From positions 1 to 64,000 of the forward strand of contig JAMPBO010000009.1 in assembly GCA_023666705.1 (NCBI GenBank): a stretch of DNA of 64,000 bases, written 5' to 3'. Positions 46,420-56,528 of the stretch are shown one piece after another. The DNA comes from Bacteroides sp. GTDB taxonomy: Bacteria > Bacillota > Clostridia > Lachnospirales > Lachnospiraceae. Numbering within the stretch: position 1 is the first letter of the stretch; the number at the start of each line of letters is the position of its first letter. Position numbers and translations under genes: made by a program. The notes beneath the pieces are model-generated. The model made no database searches. It was not told the DNA's origin and saw nothing but the letters and a program-made list of their open reading frames with translations.

Positions 46420-46821
46420 TTACCAAATGAAAGCAAGCACTTCTCCACCGACATTCTGCTTTCTTGCTTCCTTATCCGTAAGTACACCCTTGTTCGTTGA
46501 GATAATAGCTGTTCCAAGTCCTCCAAGAACCTTTGGAAGCTCATCCTTCGATGCATAAACACGAAGACCAGGCTTAGAAATTCTCTTAAGACCTGTAAGA
46601 ATTTTTTCATTCTTGTTTGCACCATACTTGAGTGTAATTTTTATTGTCTTGAAGTTTCCTTCCTCCACAACGTCAACTGCCTTGATATAACCCTCTTTGA
46701 GAAGAATATCTGCAATCGCCAGCTTCATTTTTGATGCCGGTATATCTACTGTATCATGTTTTGCAGTATTTGCATTACGAATTCTTGTAAGCATATCTGC
46801 AATTGGATCGCTCATTGACAT
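46420..46821 (-). CDS. rpsH: 30S ribosomal protein S8
   Basis: 133 residues. [20 protein letters not shown] and [20 protein letters not shown]. Binds helix 21 of 16S rRNA and often feeds back on the spc operon. Confidence 0.98.
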   Translation of the reverse strand: MSMSDPIADMLTRIRNANTAKHDTVDIPASKMKLAIADILLKEGYIKAVDVVEEGNFKTIKITLKYGANKNEKILTGLKRISKPGLRVYASKDELPKVLGGLGTAIISTNKGVLTDKEARKQNVGGEVLAFIW

Positions 46822-46866
46822 AATTCTTTTGCCTCCTATATTATTTAGAAATTGCTTCGTGGATCC

Positions 46867-46941
46867 GCCCTAAGAAATCTTCCCACGCTTCGCAGGTCGG
46901 TCCTAAGGCATCCTCCCGCAAGCGGGTCCCTCCTTAGGACA
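46867..46941. repeat. Palindromic dispersed repeat, copies E1 and E2
   Basis: A degenerate copy from 46867 followed by a full copy at 46901-46941 (TCCTAAGG / CCTTAGGA around CCCGC/GCGGG). Between rpsN and rpsH, inside the spc operon. Confidence 0.75.
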
Positions 46942-46942
46942 T

Positions 46943-47128
46943 TTACCAACTTGACTTCTTAACGCCAGGTATCTGTCCCTTATATGCTAACTCACGGAAG
47001 CAGATTCTGCAGATTCCGTATTTTCTCAAATATGCATGTGGACGACCACATATCTTGCAGCGGGTGTACTCTCTTGTTGAAAACTTCTGAGGACGCTGCT
47101 GCTTAATTTTCATTGATGTTTTAGCCAT
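46943..47128 (-). CDS. rpsN: 30S ribosomal protein S14, zinc type
   Basis: 61 residues. Short zinc-binding (type Z) form with CKIC and CRIC (about 24-43). AGGAGG before the ATG. Confidence 0.97.
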   Translation of the reverse strand: MAKTSMKIKQQRPQKFSTREYTRCKICGRPHAYLRKYGICRICFRELAYKGQIPGVKKSSW

Positions 47129-47139
47129 GTTAATCCCTC

Positions 47140-47682
47140 CTATAACTTCTTAAATGGCATACCGAAAAGACCTAATAATTCACGAGCTTCTTCATCTGTA
47201 TTTGCCGTAGTGACAAATATAATGTCCATACCTCTTACCTTATCAATCTTATCGTACTCAATCTCCGGGAAAATAAGCTGTTCCTTAATGCCAAGTGCGT
47301 AGTTTCCCCTACCATCAAATGCATTAGGATTAACACCTCTAAAATCACGCACACGTGGAAGTGCAAGGTTTACAAGTCTGTCAGTAAACTCATACATCTT
47401 CTCTCCACGAAGAGTAACCTTACATCCGATAGGCATACCCTCTCTAAGCTTAAAGTTTGCAACTGACTTCTTCGCACGTGTAACAACAGCTTTCTGACCC
47501 GTTATCGTCTCAAGGTCCTTTACAGCTGCATCCAATACCTTGGCATTTTCTCTTGCTTCACCAACACCCATGTTGATGACAATCTTTTCAAGCCTTGGTA
47601 CCTGCATAACATTTTTATATCCAAATTTCTTTGTCATAGCATCTTTAATTTCATTGCTATACATATCCTTAAGTCTGCTCAA
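47140..47682 (-). CDS. rplE: 50S ribosomal protein L5
   Basis: 180 residues, 5S rRNA binding. [18 protein letters not shown] and [20 protein letters not shown]. Confidence 0.98.
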   Translation of the reverse strand: MSRLKDMYSNEIKDAMTKKFGYKNVMQVPRLEKIVINMGVGEARENAKVLDAAVKDLETITGQKAVVTRAKKSVANFKLREGMPIGCKVTLRGEKMYEFTDRLVNLALPRVRDFRGVNPNAFDGRGNYALGIKEQLIFPEIEYDKIDKVRGMDIIFVTTANTDEEARELLGLFGMPFKKL

Positions 47683-47709
47683 GTTGCTGTGCCTCCTTTC
47701 CTATAATTC

Positions 47710-48027
47710 CTAGTCGATGACTTCGAGCTTGCCGTTTACCTTTGCTGCTCTTGCCTTGTCCTTTTTCTCGCCTGTAAAACCGATTCTAACCGGCTTACCC
47801 TTATAAAGGTACATTACGTTAGATATATCGATAGGAGCTTCTTTATCTATAATTCCGCCCTGCTGATTTTGCATGCTCGGCTTACTGTGTCTGTGAACAA
47901 TATTAACACCCTCAACAAGCACCTTATTATTTTTAGTATCAACTGCTAATACTTTTCCTTCTTTGCCTTTATCCTTACCGGCAATCACTCTGACAAGATC
48001 GTCTTTTTTGATTTTCATTGTTGCCAC
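47710..48027 (-). CDS. rplX: 50S ribosomal protein L24
   Basis: 105 residues with KOW motif near the N-terminus (KDDLVRVIAGKDKGKEGKVL). Confidence 0.98.
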   Translation of the reverse strand: MATMKIKKDDLVRVIAGKDKGKEGKVLAVDTKNNKVLVEGVNIVHRHSKPSMQNQQGGIIDKEAPIDISNVMYLYKGKPVRIGFTGEKKDKARAAKVNGKLEVID

Positions 48028-48039
48028 AGCCTTTACCTC

Positions 48040-48408
48040 CTATAATACTTCTGGTGCAAGAGATACAATCTTCATAAACTTCTTATCTCTTAACTCTCTT
48101 GCCACAGGTCCAAATATACGGGTTCCTCTCGGGTTTCCGTCATCCCTTATAATAACTGCTGCGTTTTCATCAAACTTGATGTAGGAACCGTCCTTACGGC
48201 GTGCGCCCTTCTTGGAACGTACTACTACCGCCTTGACAACGTCACCCTTCTTTACAACTCCGCCTGGTGTTGCATCCTTAACAGAGGCAACTATGATATC
48301 ACCGATGTTTGCATATCTTCTGGTTGAACCGCCTAATACCCTGATGCAAAGAATTTCCTTAGCACCCGTATTATCAGCAACCTTGAGTCTTGTTTCCTGC
48401 TGAACCAT
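48040..48408 (-). CDS. rplN: 50S ribosomal protein L14
   Basis: 122 residues. [20 protein letters not shown] and [20 protein letters not shown]. Confidence 0.98.
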   Translation of the reverse strand: MVQQETRLKVADNTGAKEILCIRVLGGSTRRYANIGDIIVASVKDATPGGVVKKGDVVKAVVVRSKKGARRKDGSYIKFDENAAVIIRDDGNPRGTRIFGPVARELRDKKFMKIVSLAPEVL

Positions 48409-48422
48409 TGTTTACGCCTCCC

Positions 48423-48677
48423 TTACTTAGCCTTCTCAATTATCTCAACAAGTCTCCATCTCTTATCCTTGGAAAGTGGTCTTGTCTCCATAACTCTTAC
48501 TCTATCACCAATCTTACACTCATTCTTCTCATCATGAGCCTTGAGCTTGTAAGTTCTCTTTACAATTTTACCGTAAAGAGGATGCTTTACATTATCAACG
48601 ATTGACACAACAATTGTCTTATCCATCTTATCACTTGTAACTAAACCTACACGTGTTTTTCTCAGATTTCTGTCCAC
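48423..48677 (-). CDS. rpsQ: 30S ribosomal protein S17
   Basis: 84 residues. OB fold: [18 protein letters not shown] and [20 protein letters not shown]. Confidence 0.98.
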   Translation of the reverse strand: MDRNLRKTRVGLVTSDKMDKTIVVSIVDNVKHPLYGKIVKRTYKLKAHDEKNECKIGDRVRVMETRPLSKDKRWRLVEIIEKAK

Positions 48678-48700
48678 AATATTTCCTCCTTTTACGATAA

Positions 48701-48901
48701 TTACTCAGCCTTCTGGGCTATTACTGTCTGAATTCTCGCGATGTTCTTTCTAACATCCTTAATTCTGCTTGTATTTTCAAGCTGATTAGTGGCATTCTGG
48801 AATCTTAAGTTAAATAATTCCTTCTTAGCAGCTACTAAATCGCTCTGTAAATCCTCAAGTGATTTTGCCTTTAATTCTTCTTTATATTCCTTAAGCTTCA
48901 C
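48701..48901 (-). CDS. rpmC: 50S ribosomal protein L29
   Basis: 66 residues, two-helix protein: [20 protein letters not shown] and [10 protein letters not shown]. Confidence 0.98.
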   Translation of the reverse strand: MKLKEYKEELKAKSLEDLQSDLVAAKKELFNLRFQNATNQLENTSRIKDVRKNIARIQTVIAQKAE

Positions 48902-48903
48902 TG

Positions 48904-49338
48904 CTATTTACCTCCCTCTTCAACTTCTAAGTCCGCCTTAGCAACTATCTTACACTTTAAAGGTAATTTGTGTACTGCGAGACGAAGTGCCTCTCTTGCA
49001 GTTTCCTCAGGTACACCGGCAATCTCAAAAAGAACTCTGCCCGGCTTAACAACTGCTACCCAGTACTCAAGGGAACCTTTACCAGAACCCATACGGGTTT
49101 CAGCCGGCTTGGCTGTTACAGGCTTATCTGGGAATATTTTAATCCAAACCTTACCATTACGCTTTACATAACGTGTCATGGCGATACGGGCTGCCTCTAT
49201 CTGGTTTGATTTAATCCATGCAGGCTCCATAGCCACGATACCGTACTCACCATTTGTTATTTTATTTCCTCTAAGCGCCTTACCTGCCATAGAACCTCTG
49301 AACTGCTTACGACGCTTAACTCTTTTAGGCATTAACAT
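48904..49338 (-). CDS. rplP: 50S ribosomal protein L16
   Basis: 144 residues. [17 protein letters not shown] and [20 protein letters not shown]. Its A of ATG is the last base of the rpsC stop (TAATG), so the two are translationally coupled. Confidence 0.98.
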   Translation of the reverse strand: MLMPKRVKRRKQFRGSMAGKALRGNKITNGEYGIVAMEPAWIKSNQIEAARIAMTRYVKRNGKVWIKIFPDKPVTAKPAETRMGSGKGSLEYWVAVVKPGRVLFEIAGVPEETAREALRLAVHKLPLKCKIVAKADLEVEEGGK

Positions 49339-50003
49339 TATTTATCGCTCCCTTCCTTATTTCCCTTAGTAGGAAGTACTTCTCCATGGTAAATCCATGT
49401 CTTAACACCAACTTTACCGTATGTTGTATCTGCCTCAGCAAAACCGTAGTCAATATCAGCACGAAGCGTCTGAAGCGGTATTGTACCCTCGCTATAGAAC
49501 TCTGTTCTTGCCATATCTGCTCCGCCAAGTCTTCCTGAACAGGAAGTCTTAATACCAAGTGCACCTGCTCTCATGGTCCTGCCCATGCATGACTTCATAG
49601 CTCTTCTGAAGGAAATACGGTTTTCAAGCTGTGCTGCAATGTTTTCTGCAACAAGCTGTGCATCCAAATCCGGCTTCTTGATTTCCTTAATGTCAATGAT
49701 AAGCTTCTTGGAAGTAAGCTTCTGAACCTTAGTCTTAACCTTCTCGATACCAGCTCCGCCCTTACCTATTACGACACCAGGCTTTGCAGTATACACACTG
49801 ACCTTTACCCGGTCTGCTGTTCTCTCTATTTCAATCTTAGAAATATTAGCCGCATAAAGCTCTTTCTTTAAATATTCTCTGATTTTATAGTCTTCAACAA
49901 GGTTGTTTGCGAATTCACCGTTCTTGGTATCGGCATACCACTTTGAATCCCAATCCTTGATGATTCCAACCCTTAAACCATGTGGATTAACCTTCTGTCC
50001 CAC
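49338..50003 (-). CDS. rpsC: 30S ribosomal protein S3
   Basis: 221 residues. KH domain ([18 protein letters not shown]) and [35 protein letters not shown] start. Confidence 0.98.
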   Translation of the reverse strand: MGQKVNPHGLRVGIIKDWDSKWYADTKNGEFANNLVEDYKIREYLKKELYAANISKIEIERTADRVKVSVYTAKPGVVIGKGGAGIEKVKTKVQKLTSKKLIIDIKEIKKPDLDAQLVAENIAAQLENRISFRRAMKSCMGRTMRAGALGIKTSCSGRLGGADMARTEFYSEGTIPLQTLRADIDYGFAEADTTYGKVGVKTWIYHGEVLPTKGNKEGSDK

Positions 50004-50015
50004 TCTGCTTACCTC

Positions 50016-50402
50016 CTATCTTTCATCCAGCACAATTGTAATGTGGCTTGTTCTCTTTTCGATTCTGTAAGCCCTACCCTGTGCTCTTGGTTGAATTCTC
50101 TTCATTGTTGGTCCTTTATTTGCGTAACATTCAGCAATGTAAAGGTCCTCTGCCTTCATTCCGTTGTTATTCTCTGCATTTGCGATAGCAGACTTTAAAA
50201 GCTTCTCAATAACCTTTGAAGCGTATCTGTTGTTGTAAGCAAGAATACCAAGTGCTGAAGTTACATCCTTGCCTCTGATTGCATCTAATACGAAGCATGC
50301 CTTTGTCACTGAAACTCTGGCATAAGATACGGTAGCCCTTGGCCTTGTATCCTTGTTCTCATTTCTGAGTCTCTTAATCTGGGATCTATGTCCTTTTGCC
50401 AT
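50016..50402 (-). CDS. rplV: 50S ribosomal protein L22
   Basis: 128 residues. Tunnel protein; ends RAQGRAYRIEKRTSHITIVL as expected. Confidence 0.98.
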   Translation of the reverse strand: MAKGHRSQIKRLRNENKDTRPRATVSYARVSVTKACFVLDAIRGKDVTSALGILAYNNRYASKVIEKLLKSAIANAENNNGMKAEDLYIAECYANKGPTMKRIQPRAQGRAYRIEKRTSHITIVLDER

Positions 50403-50422
50403 GAATGTCTCCTCCTCTCAAC

Positions 50423-50704
50423 TTATTTCTTCTTACCCTTTTTCTCATCCTTGCCATGTCCTCTGTACGTTCTTGTTGATACGAACTCACCAAGCTTATG
50501 TCCAACCATATCCTCAGTTACGTATACAGGCACATGCTTTCTTCCATCATGTACTGCTATTGTATGACCCACAAATGAAGGGAAGATAGTTGAACGACGT
50601 GACCAGGTCTTAATAACCTGCTTGTCATTTGCTGCATTAAGAGCATCTATTTTCTTTAATAAATAATCATCTGCAAATGGTCCTTTTTTTAATGAACGAG
50701 CCAT
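50423..50704 (-). CDS. rpsS: 30S ribosomal protein S19
   Basis: 93 residues. [39 protein letters not shown] and [16 protein letters not shown]. Confidence 0.98.
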   Translation of the reverse strand: MARSLKKGPFADDYLLKKIDALNAANDKQVIKTWSRRSTIFPSFVGHTIAVHDGRKHVPVYVTEDMVGHKLGEFVSTRTYRGHGKDEKKGKKK

Positions 50705-50715
50705 ATGTTACCTCC

Positions 50716-51558
50716 TTACTTAACGTTCTTACCGTCTCTTGTTCTTATTATCATCTTGTTAGACTGCTTATTCTTCTTTCTGGTCTTAAGTCCCAGTGCC
50801 GGCTTACCCCATGGAGTAGATGGTCCCGGTCTACCAATACTGGTTCTACCTTCACCACCACCATGTGGATGGTCGTTCGGGTTCATAACAGAACCTCTTA
50901 CCGTAGGTCTTATTCCCATGTGACGCTTACGTCCCGCCTTACCGATGTTAACAAGTCCGTGCTCAATATTTCCAACCTGACCGATTGTTGCACGGCAAAC
51001 GATAGGAACCATTCTCATCTCGCCTGAAGGAAGACGAAGTGTTGCATACTTTCCTTCCTTAGCCATAAGCTGAGCGGAGTTACCTGCTGAACGGACGAGC
51101 TGTGCTCCCTTACCAGGATAAAGTTCAATGTTGTGAATTTCCGTACCAACCGGAATATCAGCAAGTGGTAAGCAGTTACCAATCTTAACCTCTGCATTTG
51201 AACCATTCATAAGCTCATCGCCTATCTTAAGCCCCATAGGAGCTATAATGTATGCTTTCTCACCATCTACATAATGAAGAAGTGCAATGTTGGCAGTTCT
51301 GTTCGGGTCATACTCGATTGATGCCACCTTAGCAGGTATATCATCCTTCCTTCTCTTGAAGTCGATGATTCTGTACTTTTGTCTATTTCCACCACCGTGA
51401 TGTCTCACTGTGATTTTTCCCTGATTGTTACGACCGGCTGTCTTTTTTTTCTTAGCCAAAAGAGACTTTTCAGGAGTGCTCTTTGTAATTTCCTCAAAAT
51501 CAAGACCAGTCATGTTCCTTCTGGAAGGTGTATATGGGTTATACGTCTTAATTCCCAT
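50716..51558 (-). CDS. rplB: 50S ribosomal protein L2
   Basis: 280 residues. Peptidyl-transferase-centre protein: [16 protein letters not shown] start, and [20 protein letters not shown] with the conserved His. GGAGAAAGAAA before the ATG. Confidence 0.98.
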   Translation of the reverse strand: MGIKTYNPYTPSRRNMTGLDFEEITKSTPEKSLLAKKKKTAGRNNQGKITVRHHGGGNRQKYRIIDFKRRKDDIPAKVASIEYDPNRTANIALLHYVDGEKAYIIAPMGLKIGDELMNGSNAEVKIGNCLPLADIPVGTEIHNIELYPGKGAQLVRSAGNSAQLMAKEGKYATLRLPSGEMRMVPIVCRATIGQVGNIEHGLVNIGKAGRKRHMGIRPTVRGSVMNPNDHPHGGGEGRTSIGRPGPSTPWGKPALGLKTRKKNKQSNKMIIRTRDGKNVK

Positions 51559-51583
51559 TTTCTTTCTCCTTTCGATTTACATT

Positions 51584-51883
51584 CTACAGTCCCTCAAACA
51601 ACTCTATATCAGCACTTTCAGCCGTAAGCTGAACAATTGCTTTCTTAGTCTTTGCAGTCTTTCCATATACCGTGCCGCGTCTCTTGGTCTTTCCCTCGCA
51701 GTTCATGGTATTTACCTTAGCTACCTTTGTTCCCTCAAACATCTTCTCAACAGCCTCTTTAATCTGAGTCTTGGTTGCCTCCGGATGTACAAGGAAAGTG
51801 TATTTCTTTTCTGCCATAGCGTTCATACTTTTCTCAGTAAGAACAGGCTTCTGTATAACGTCATAATATTTAATATCTGCCAT
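51584..51883 (-). CDS. rplW: 50S ribosomal protein L23
   Basis: 99 residues. Exit-tunnel protein and docking site for trigger factor and [23 protein letters not shown]. Start overlaps the rplD stop (TAATG). Confidence 0.98.
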   Translation of the reverse strand: MADIKYYDVIQKPVLTEKSMNAMAEKKYTFLVHPEATKTQIKEAVEKMFEGTKVAKVNTMNCEGKTKRRGTVYGKTAKTKKAIVQLTAESADIELFEGL

Positions 51884-52503
51884 TATGCGTACACCTCCTC
51901 GATTGCTGCTACAGCATCCTTAGTGATTACAAGTGAATCGTACTTAAGAATGTCATATACATTAATTGAATTTGTCATTGCAGTCTTTACAGTTGGTATG
52001 TTTCTTGCGGAAAGAATCACCTTATCGTCCTTATCCTTCGTTACAACCAACGCCTTAGAAGCCTTAAGATTGTCAAGTATCTTTACAAATCTTGAAGTCT
52101 TAATCTCATCAAGCTTAATCTCGTCCACAACGATAAGCTTCGACTCCTGCACCTTTGAAGTGAGTGCCGACTTCATTGCAATCTGCTTCTCTCTCTTGTT
52201 CATTTTCTTTGAATAATCTCTTGGCTTTGGAGCAAATACAACTCCACCACCTGTCCACTGAGGAGCTCTTGTTGAACCCTGTCTTGCATGACCGGTTCCC
52301 TTTTGTCTCCATGGCTTTCTTCCGCCGCCTGATACCTCAGAACGTGTCTTTGTGCTCTGGGTTCCCTGACGACTATTTGCTAACTGGCTTACTACAGCCT
52401 TGTGTACTAAATGTTCATTTATTTCAACACCGAACACGTTGTCATTAAGCTCAAGCTTATCTACTTCCTTACCTTCGATGTTATAAACAGCTACTGTTGC
52501 CAT
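51883..52503 (-). CDS. rplD: 50S ribosomal protein L4
   Basis: 206 residues. Tunnel loop [20 protein letters not shown]. In other bacteria L4 can feed back on the S10 operon leader, relevant to the long leader before rpsJ here. Confidence 0.98.
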   Translation of the reverse strand: MATVAVYNIEGKEVDKLELNDNVFGVEINEHLVHKAVVSQLANSRQGTQSTKTRSEVSGGGRKPWRQKGTGHARQGSTRAPQWTGGGVVFAPKPRDYSKKMNKREKQIAMKSALTSKVQESKLIVVDEIKLDEIKTSRFVKILDNLKASKALVVTKDKDDKVILSARNIPTVKTAMTNSINVYDILKYDSLVITKDAVAAIEEVYA

Positions 52504-52532
52504 CTAAATGTTCCTCCTTCCTGAAAAACCGA

Positions 52533-53216
52533 TTATTTACCGGTTTTTACTGTTTCCTTAATCATTACTAATGATTTCTTAGGTCCCGGAACTGCGCCCT
52601 TTACCAAGATTACATTGTTTTCAACATCTATCTTAACTATCTCAAGATTCTGTACAGTAACTCTTACATTACCCATATGTCCAGGCATCTTCTTTCCCTT
52701 GAATACCCTGCCCGGAGTAGTTGCAGAACCATTTGAGCCCGCATGACGATGGTACTTTGAACCGTGAGCTGAAGGACCTGATCTCATGCCATATCTCTTG
52801 ATACCGCCTGCATATCCTTTACCCTTTGACTTAGCAGTAACATCAATCTTGTCACCCTCTGCGAAGATGTCAGCCTTAATTTCATCGCCTGCATTATAAT
52901 CTGCCACGTTCTCTAACCTGAACTCTCTCACATATCTCTTAGGTGTCGTTCCTGCCTTCTTGAAATGTCCTACCTCAGCCTTGCCGGCGCCATGTGGGTT
53001 TCTGATAACTTTCTTACCTGAAACATCCTTAGTAGTAGTTCTTTCTTTCTTTTCGCCAAGTCCAACCTGAATTGCATCGTAACCGTCATTATCAACTGTT
53101 TTTACCTGAGTTACAACACATGGACCAGCCTGTAATACTGTTACCGGTGTAAGAACACCGTCTTCGTTGAAGATTTGAGTCATTCCGACTTTTGTTGCTA
53201 AAATAGCCTTCTTCAT
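52533..53216 (-). CDS. rplC: 50S ribosomal protein L3
   Basis: 227 residues. [20 protein letters not shown] and the loop [21 protein letters not shown] 118-bp gap without features separates it from rpsJ. Confidence 0.98.
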   Translation of the reverse strand: MKKAILATKVGMTQIFNEDGVLTPVTVLQAGPCVVTQVKTVDNDGYDAIQVGLGEKKERTTTKDVSGKKVIRNPHGAGKAEVGHFKKAGTTPKRYVREFRLENVADYNAGDEIKADIFAEGDKIDVTAKSKGKGYAGGIKRYGMRSGPSAHGSKYHRHAGSNGSATTPGRVFKGKKMPGHMGNVRVTVQNLEIVKIDVENNVILVKGAVPGPKKSLVMIKETVKTGK

Positions 53217-53334
53217 TATTAAACTTCCTCCTAATTTTAATTCACAGCGGATTGCCTTAATAAGGTAATCATACTAAATTCATTTATAAAAAATGTAATT
53301 AGGTATTTACTGCATTTTCTTTCTTATTACTTTA

Positions 53335-53646
53335 CTACTTCATCTTAACATCAATATATACACCTGCAGACATATCAAGCTTCTGTAAAGCATCAATTGT
53401 CTTCTGTGATGGTGTCAAGACATCAATGAGTCTCTTGTGGGTTCTCTGCTCAAACTGTTCTCTTGAATCCTTATACTTATGAACAGCTCTGAGGATTGTA
53501 ACCTTCTCAACCTTTGTAGGCATTGGAACCGGTCCGCTAACCTTTGCTCCCGTACTCTTTACAGTTTCGATAATCTGCTTTGCAGCCTGATCGATTAACT
53601 TGTGATCGTACGCCTTCAATGTGATTCTCATAATTTGACTTGCCAT
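53335..53646 (-). CDS. rpsJ: 30S ribosomal protein S10
   Basis: 103 residues. [20 protein letters not shown] and [20 protein letters not shown]. First gene of the S10-spc-alpha cluster; also known as NusE. AAAGGAGG before the ATG. Confidence 0.98.
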   Translation of the reverse strand: MASQIMRITLKAYDHKLIDQAAKQIIETVKSTGAKVSGPVPMPTKVEKVTILRAVHKYKDSREQFEQRTHKRLIDVLTPSQKTIDALQKLDMSAGVYIDVKMK

Positions 53647-53903
53647 AAAAAAAGCCGCCTCCTTTTCGCACTTAATAGTAGTACGACAAGTGGTGACTGT
53701 ACAACTTTCCCGTGTGTGTCATATTTTAAAACATTCCTTAACTTTCACACGTCATCTCCGCATTCTTGGTAATAGCCAAATCTGCGGATGGTATTAAGTA
53801 CAGTGACTTGTCGCCAGTTATCTTTAATTGACATTCGCTCCACGAAATAACCTGCTTCATGTTACGCAGCAACCTTCGCTTCCACGCTATCAATGTCACA
53901 GCA
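53647..53903 (-). promoter_or_regulatory. Structured 5' leader of the S10 operon
   Basis: About 257 nt from the predicted start to the rpsJ ATG. A long-range stem pairs 53684-53702 with 53798-53813 (CGACAAGT..CTGTAC against GTACAG..ACTTGTCG). Nested inside are a CCGCA/TGCGG hairpin (53758-53786, with an inner TTGG/CCAA) and CGTGTG/CACACG (53711-53751). The short open frame within it is not supported. Layout fits autogenous control of the operon. Confidence 0.55.
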
Positions 53904-53909
53904 ATGGCT

Positions 53910-53938
53910 ATTATATAACAAGGAAATACATAATGCAA
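53910..53938 (-). promoter_or_regulatory. Promoter of the S10-spc-alpha cluster
   Basis: Minus-strand TTGCAT (53933-53938), 17-bp spacer, TATAAT (53910-53915). Confidence 0.75.
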
Positions 53939-53982
53939 GAACTTTTTAAAATTATTTTCAAAGTTGACAGACGCTTAAGAAC

Positions 53983-54017
53983 AACAAAACTGCCGCATCA
54001 ATACCAAATGCGGCAGT
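53983..54017 (-). terminator. Terminator of hpf
   Basis: Minus-strand ACTGCCGCAT / ATGCGGCAGT followed by TTTGTTG, about 20 bases past the hpf stop. Confidence 0.8.
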
Positions 54018-54037
54018 CTCTTTCTATGTTTACCCCC

Positions 54038-54565
54038 CTAAAACTCCGGTTCAATCAGTCCATATGTGTTTCCCTTACGCTTGTAAACTACATTTACTTC
54101 CTCCGTCTCTGCGTTGCGGAATACATAGAAATTGTGTCCAAGCAACTCCATCTGGATACAGGCATCCTCAGGATACATAGGCTTAACGGCAAATCTCTTG
54201 CTTTTTATAATCTGGACTTCTTCGTCGTCAACGTCGTCTAAATTGAAGAAATCATTTTGAATGTATGCTGCGTTCTGTTCCTTATCAACAATTTTCTTTT
54301 TGTATTTTGTCACCTGACGCTCAATCACCTCAACCACCATATCTATGGAAACATACATATCATCACTTGACTGCTCTGCCCTGATTATATGTCCCTTCAT
54401 AGGGATTGTAACCTCAATTTTCTGTCTTTCTTTCTCTACTGAACAAGTTATCTGAACATCCGTATCATCAACGAAGAATTTCTCTAACCTCCCGATTTTG
54501 TCATAAATAGCCGATTTTAAGCCCTCTGTAATTTCAATATTTTTGCCACTTATAATATAATTCAT
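54038..54565 (-). CDS. hpf: Ribosome hibernation promoting factor, long form
   Basis: About 175 residues from the ATG at 54565 (MNYIISGKNIEITEG), which follows AAAAAGGAG; the frame extends 12 codons further. N-terminal S30AE domain (about 1-100) binds the 30S decoding region; the C-terminal domain (about 120-175, IIKSKRFAVKPMYPEDACIQMELLGHNFYVFRN) drives 70S dimer formation, characteristic of the long form. It lies next to the S10 operon and has its own promoter. Confidence 0.95.
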   Translation of the reverse strand: MNYIISGKNIEITEGLKSAIYDKIGRLEKFFVDDTDVQITCSVEKERQKIEVTIPMKGHIIRAEQSSDDMYVSIDMVVEVIERQVTKYKKKIVDKEQNAAYIQNDFFNLDDVDDEEVQIIKSKRFAVKPMYPEDACIQMELLGHNFYVFRNAETEEVNVVYKRKGNTYGLIEPEF

Positions 54566-54622
54566 GTGCCCCACTCCTTTTTGGTCAAACTCATGTATCA
54601 CAACAGGTAATACATTGGTACA

Positions 54623-54651
54623 ATTATATCATACTGTAGTAATTTTTCCAA
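54623..54651 (-). promoter_or_regulatory. Promoter of hpf
   Basis: Minus-strand TTGGAA (54646-54651), 17-bp spacer, TATAAT (54623-54628). Confidence 0.7.
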
Positions 54652-54685
54652 CAAATTTTTGAAGCCGCATAAATTAGCGGATTAT

Positions 54686-55351
54686 TTATCCCTCCATTAT
54701 TTTTCCATCCAAAAGATAAACGATTCGGTCTCCCCTCATTGCAATTTCTTCATCATGTGTAACCAAAACGATTGTTTTTCCTTCATCCCTTAACTCTCCA
54801 AAAATATTCATTATTTCCTGCGTGTTTTTGTTATCCAAAGCACCTGTTGGTTCATCTGCCAAAATATACTTATTATCAGATACATATGCTCTGGCAATCG
54901 CCACTCTTTGCTGTTCTCCTCCCGAAAGCTGTTTTGGAAATTTATCACGAAGCTCATATATCCCCAGCCTTTTCATTATATCCGCAATTTTTTGTTTTTT
55001 CTCTTTTCTCGAAATCTTTTTTGCATTCATCGGAAGTTCTATATTTTCATATACTGTATATCTGCTCATCAATTCATATTTTGGGAATATAAAGCTTATT
55101 TTTTCCCTGCGGAGTCTATCAAATTTATTTGCACTAAGCTTGCCGACAGAAACGGTATCCAGGCAATATTCCCCACTGTCCGCCTGATCCATACAACCGA
55201 TTATATTTAATAATGTAGTTTTTCCGGAACCGGATTTTCCCATGATGCATACAAATTCTCTTTCATTTATTGTAAGAGAAACATCAGACAAAGCATCCGT
55301 TTTTCCATTGATACTCTTATATGTTTTGCTAATATTTTGTAATTCAATCAT
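54686..55351 (-). CDS. ABC transporter ATPase of a five-gene cassette
   Basis: 221 residues. Walker A GKSGSGKTT (about 37-45), signature [14 protein letters not shown] (about 139-152), Walker [13 protein letters not shown] (about 158-169), switch His in VTHDEE. MacB/LolD type. Its ATG overlaps the TGA of the upstream permease (ATGA). Last gene of the unit running from 58486 to 54686. Confidence 0.92.
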   Translation of the reverse strand: MIELQNISKTYKSINGKTDALSDVSLTINEREFVCIMGKSGSGKTTLLNIIGCMDQADSGEYCLDTVSVGKLSANKFDRLRREKISFIFPKYELMSRYTVYENIELPMNAKKISRKEKKQKIADIMKRLGIYELRDKFPKQLSGGEQQRVAIARAYVSDNKYILADEPTGALDNKNTQEIMNIFGELRDEGKTIVLVTHDEEIAMRGDRIVYLLDGKIMEG

Positions 55352-56481
55352 TCTTCTTCTCCTACTAAGCTAACAGGCAGATTTAATTTTAATTTAATAA
55401 TGACTGGCAGACTGCTAACCCATATCAGTACAATTCCAAGGACAGCGGTTCCAAGCAGTAAAGGAACCATATTTATATTGCCGCTATATTCAACCGCACT
55501 TTTGTCGCATAGCCAGTATAAAAGCATAATTGCAAATGCAGCAACTGATTTATACCCATTTTCAAACAAAAAAATCCAGGAAATATCTCTCCTTGTAAAT
55601 CCGTTCATCAGCATAATATTGGTATCATGCCGATTCACCTTGTAAGAAATCAGGGTAGCAAGAACTATCCCGATGCAGGAGCAAATAAACAGTACAATCG
55701 GCATATAATAATCTTCGCCTGCCATATCCATTGCATCCCTTGCCTGCCTCTCAAATAATATGTCCAGACTGTTTATGCCATATATATCAAGTCCCAGTTC
55801 ATCAGCCTTATTCTTAATGTCCTGTTTAACCTGTTCTATATTATCCAAATCCGCAACACAAAAATAAAAATTATTTATAATTCCATTGGTTATATACACA
55901 TTTTCTTCCCTGATAAGCTTATCAGCATCCATCACGATATAATTATCAAGATTAACCAAAAGACCATCGGAATCAATAAAGCCGTCTCCCCAAAAAACAG
56001 ACCCTTCTGGCAGTACATTTTGTACCGTATAGTTACAAAGTCCCTGTAACTTTTTCCCTGCCGGAAAGGCATCTGCCATATTCGCTCCTGTCCATGCACT
56101 GTTTACATTTTCATCAGCAGCAAGTGTAAGACCACACAGCATTCCCAACTCAGGAGTAATATAAAGTTCATTTTCCGAATAAAAATAAAACCCACAAAAA
56201 GAAATGTCCGGCAGCTCTTTTATGTAATAATACAATTCCCTCAGTTGTTCCTTTTCTTCCGTGTATGCATATACATATTTAAAAAAATTAATGTTATAAA
56301 TATTTTCAATATCATAATCCGTTGTTTTCTTTGCGACAAGCTCAGCATTATGAAAACGGGCATATGTAACTCCTGCATAACCGACAAGTATGAATCCCAA
56401 GGTTACCATTGCCGTTGTAATAATTGCCATAATCTTATTTTTCATTAACTGTGCCAGTGCATACCACATACAATATTTCAT
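55348..56481 (-). CDS. FtsX-like permease of the cassette
   Basis: About 377 residues from the ATG at 56481 (MKYCMWYALAQLMKNK), preceded by GAGGAGA. One N-terminal helix (about 16-38), an extracytoplasmic domain (about 40-250) and three C-terminal helices (about 255-370), with ISYKVNRHDTNIMLMNGFTRRDI as the FtsX cytoplasmic loop. Diverged from classical MacB; probably forms a heterodimer with the permease upstream. Confidence 0.8.
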   Translation of the reverse strand: MKYCMWYALAQLMKNKIMAIITTAMVTLGFILVGYAGVTYARFHNAELVAKKTTDYDIENIYNINFFKYVYAYTEEKEQLRELYYYIKELPDISFCGFYFYSENELYITPELGMLCGLTLAADENVNSAWTGANMADAFPAGKKLQGLCNYTVQNVLPEGSVFWGDGFIDSDGLLVNLDNYIVMDADKLIREENVYITNGIINNFYFCVADLDNIEQVKQDIKNKADELGLDIYGINSLDILFERQARDAMDMAGEDYYMPIVLFICSCIGIVLATLISYKVNRHDTNIMLMNGFTRRDISWIFLFENGYKSVAAFAIMLLYWLCDKSAVEYSGNINMVPLLLGTAVLGIVLIWVSSLPVIIKLKLNLPVSLVGEEE

Positions 56482-56528
56482 TATCAATCTCCTCAGCTTC
56501 GAACGTCAACCCATTAAACCAACATAGA

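Noticed and set aside
51425..52216. 263-codon plus-strand open frame
   Set aside because: Runs antisense across rplB, rplW and rplD, which are unmistakable; it is a by-product of their codon use.
53738..53938. 66-codon minus-strand open frame before rpsJ
   Set aside because: Starts inside the promoter, has no ribosome binding site, and overlaps the structured leader.
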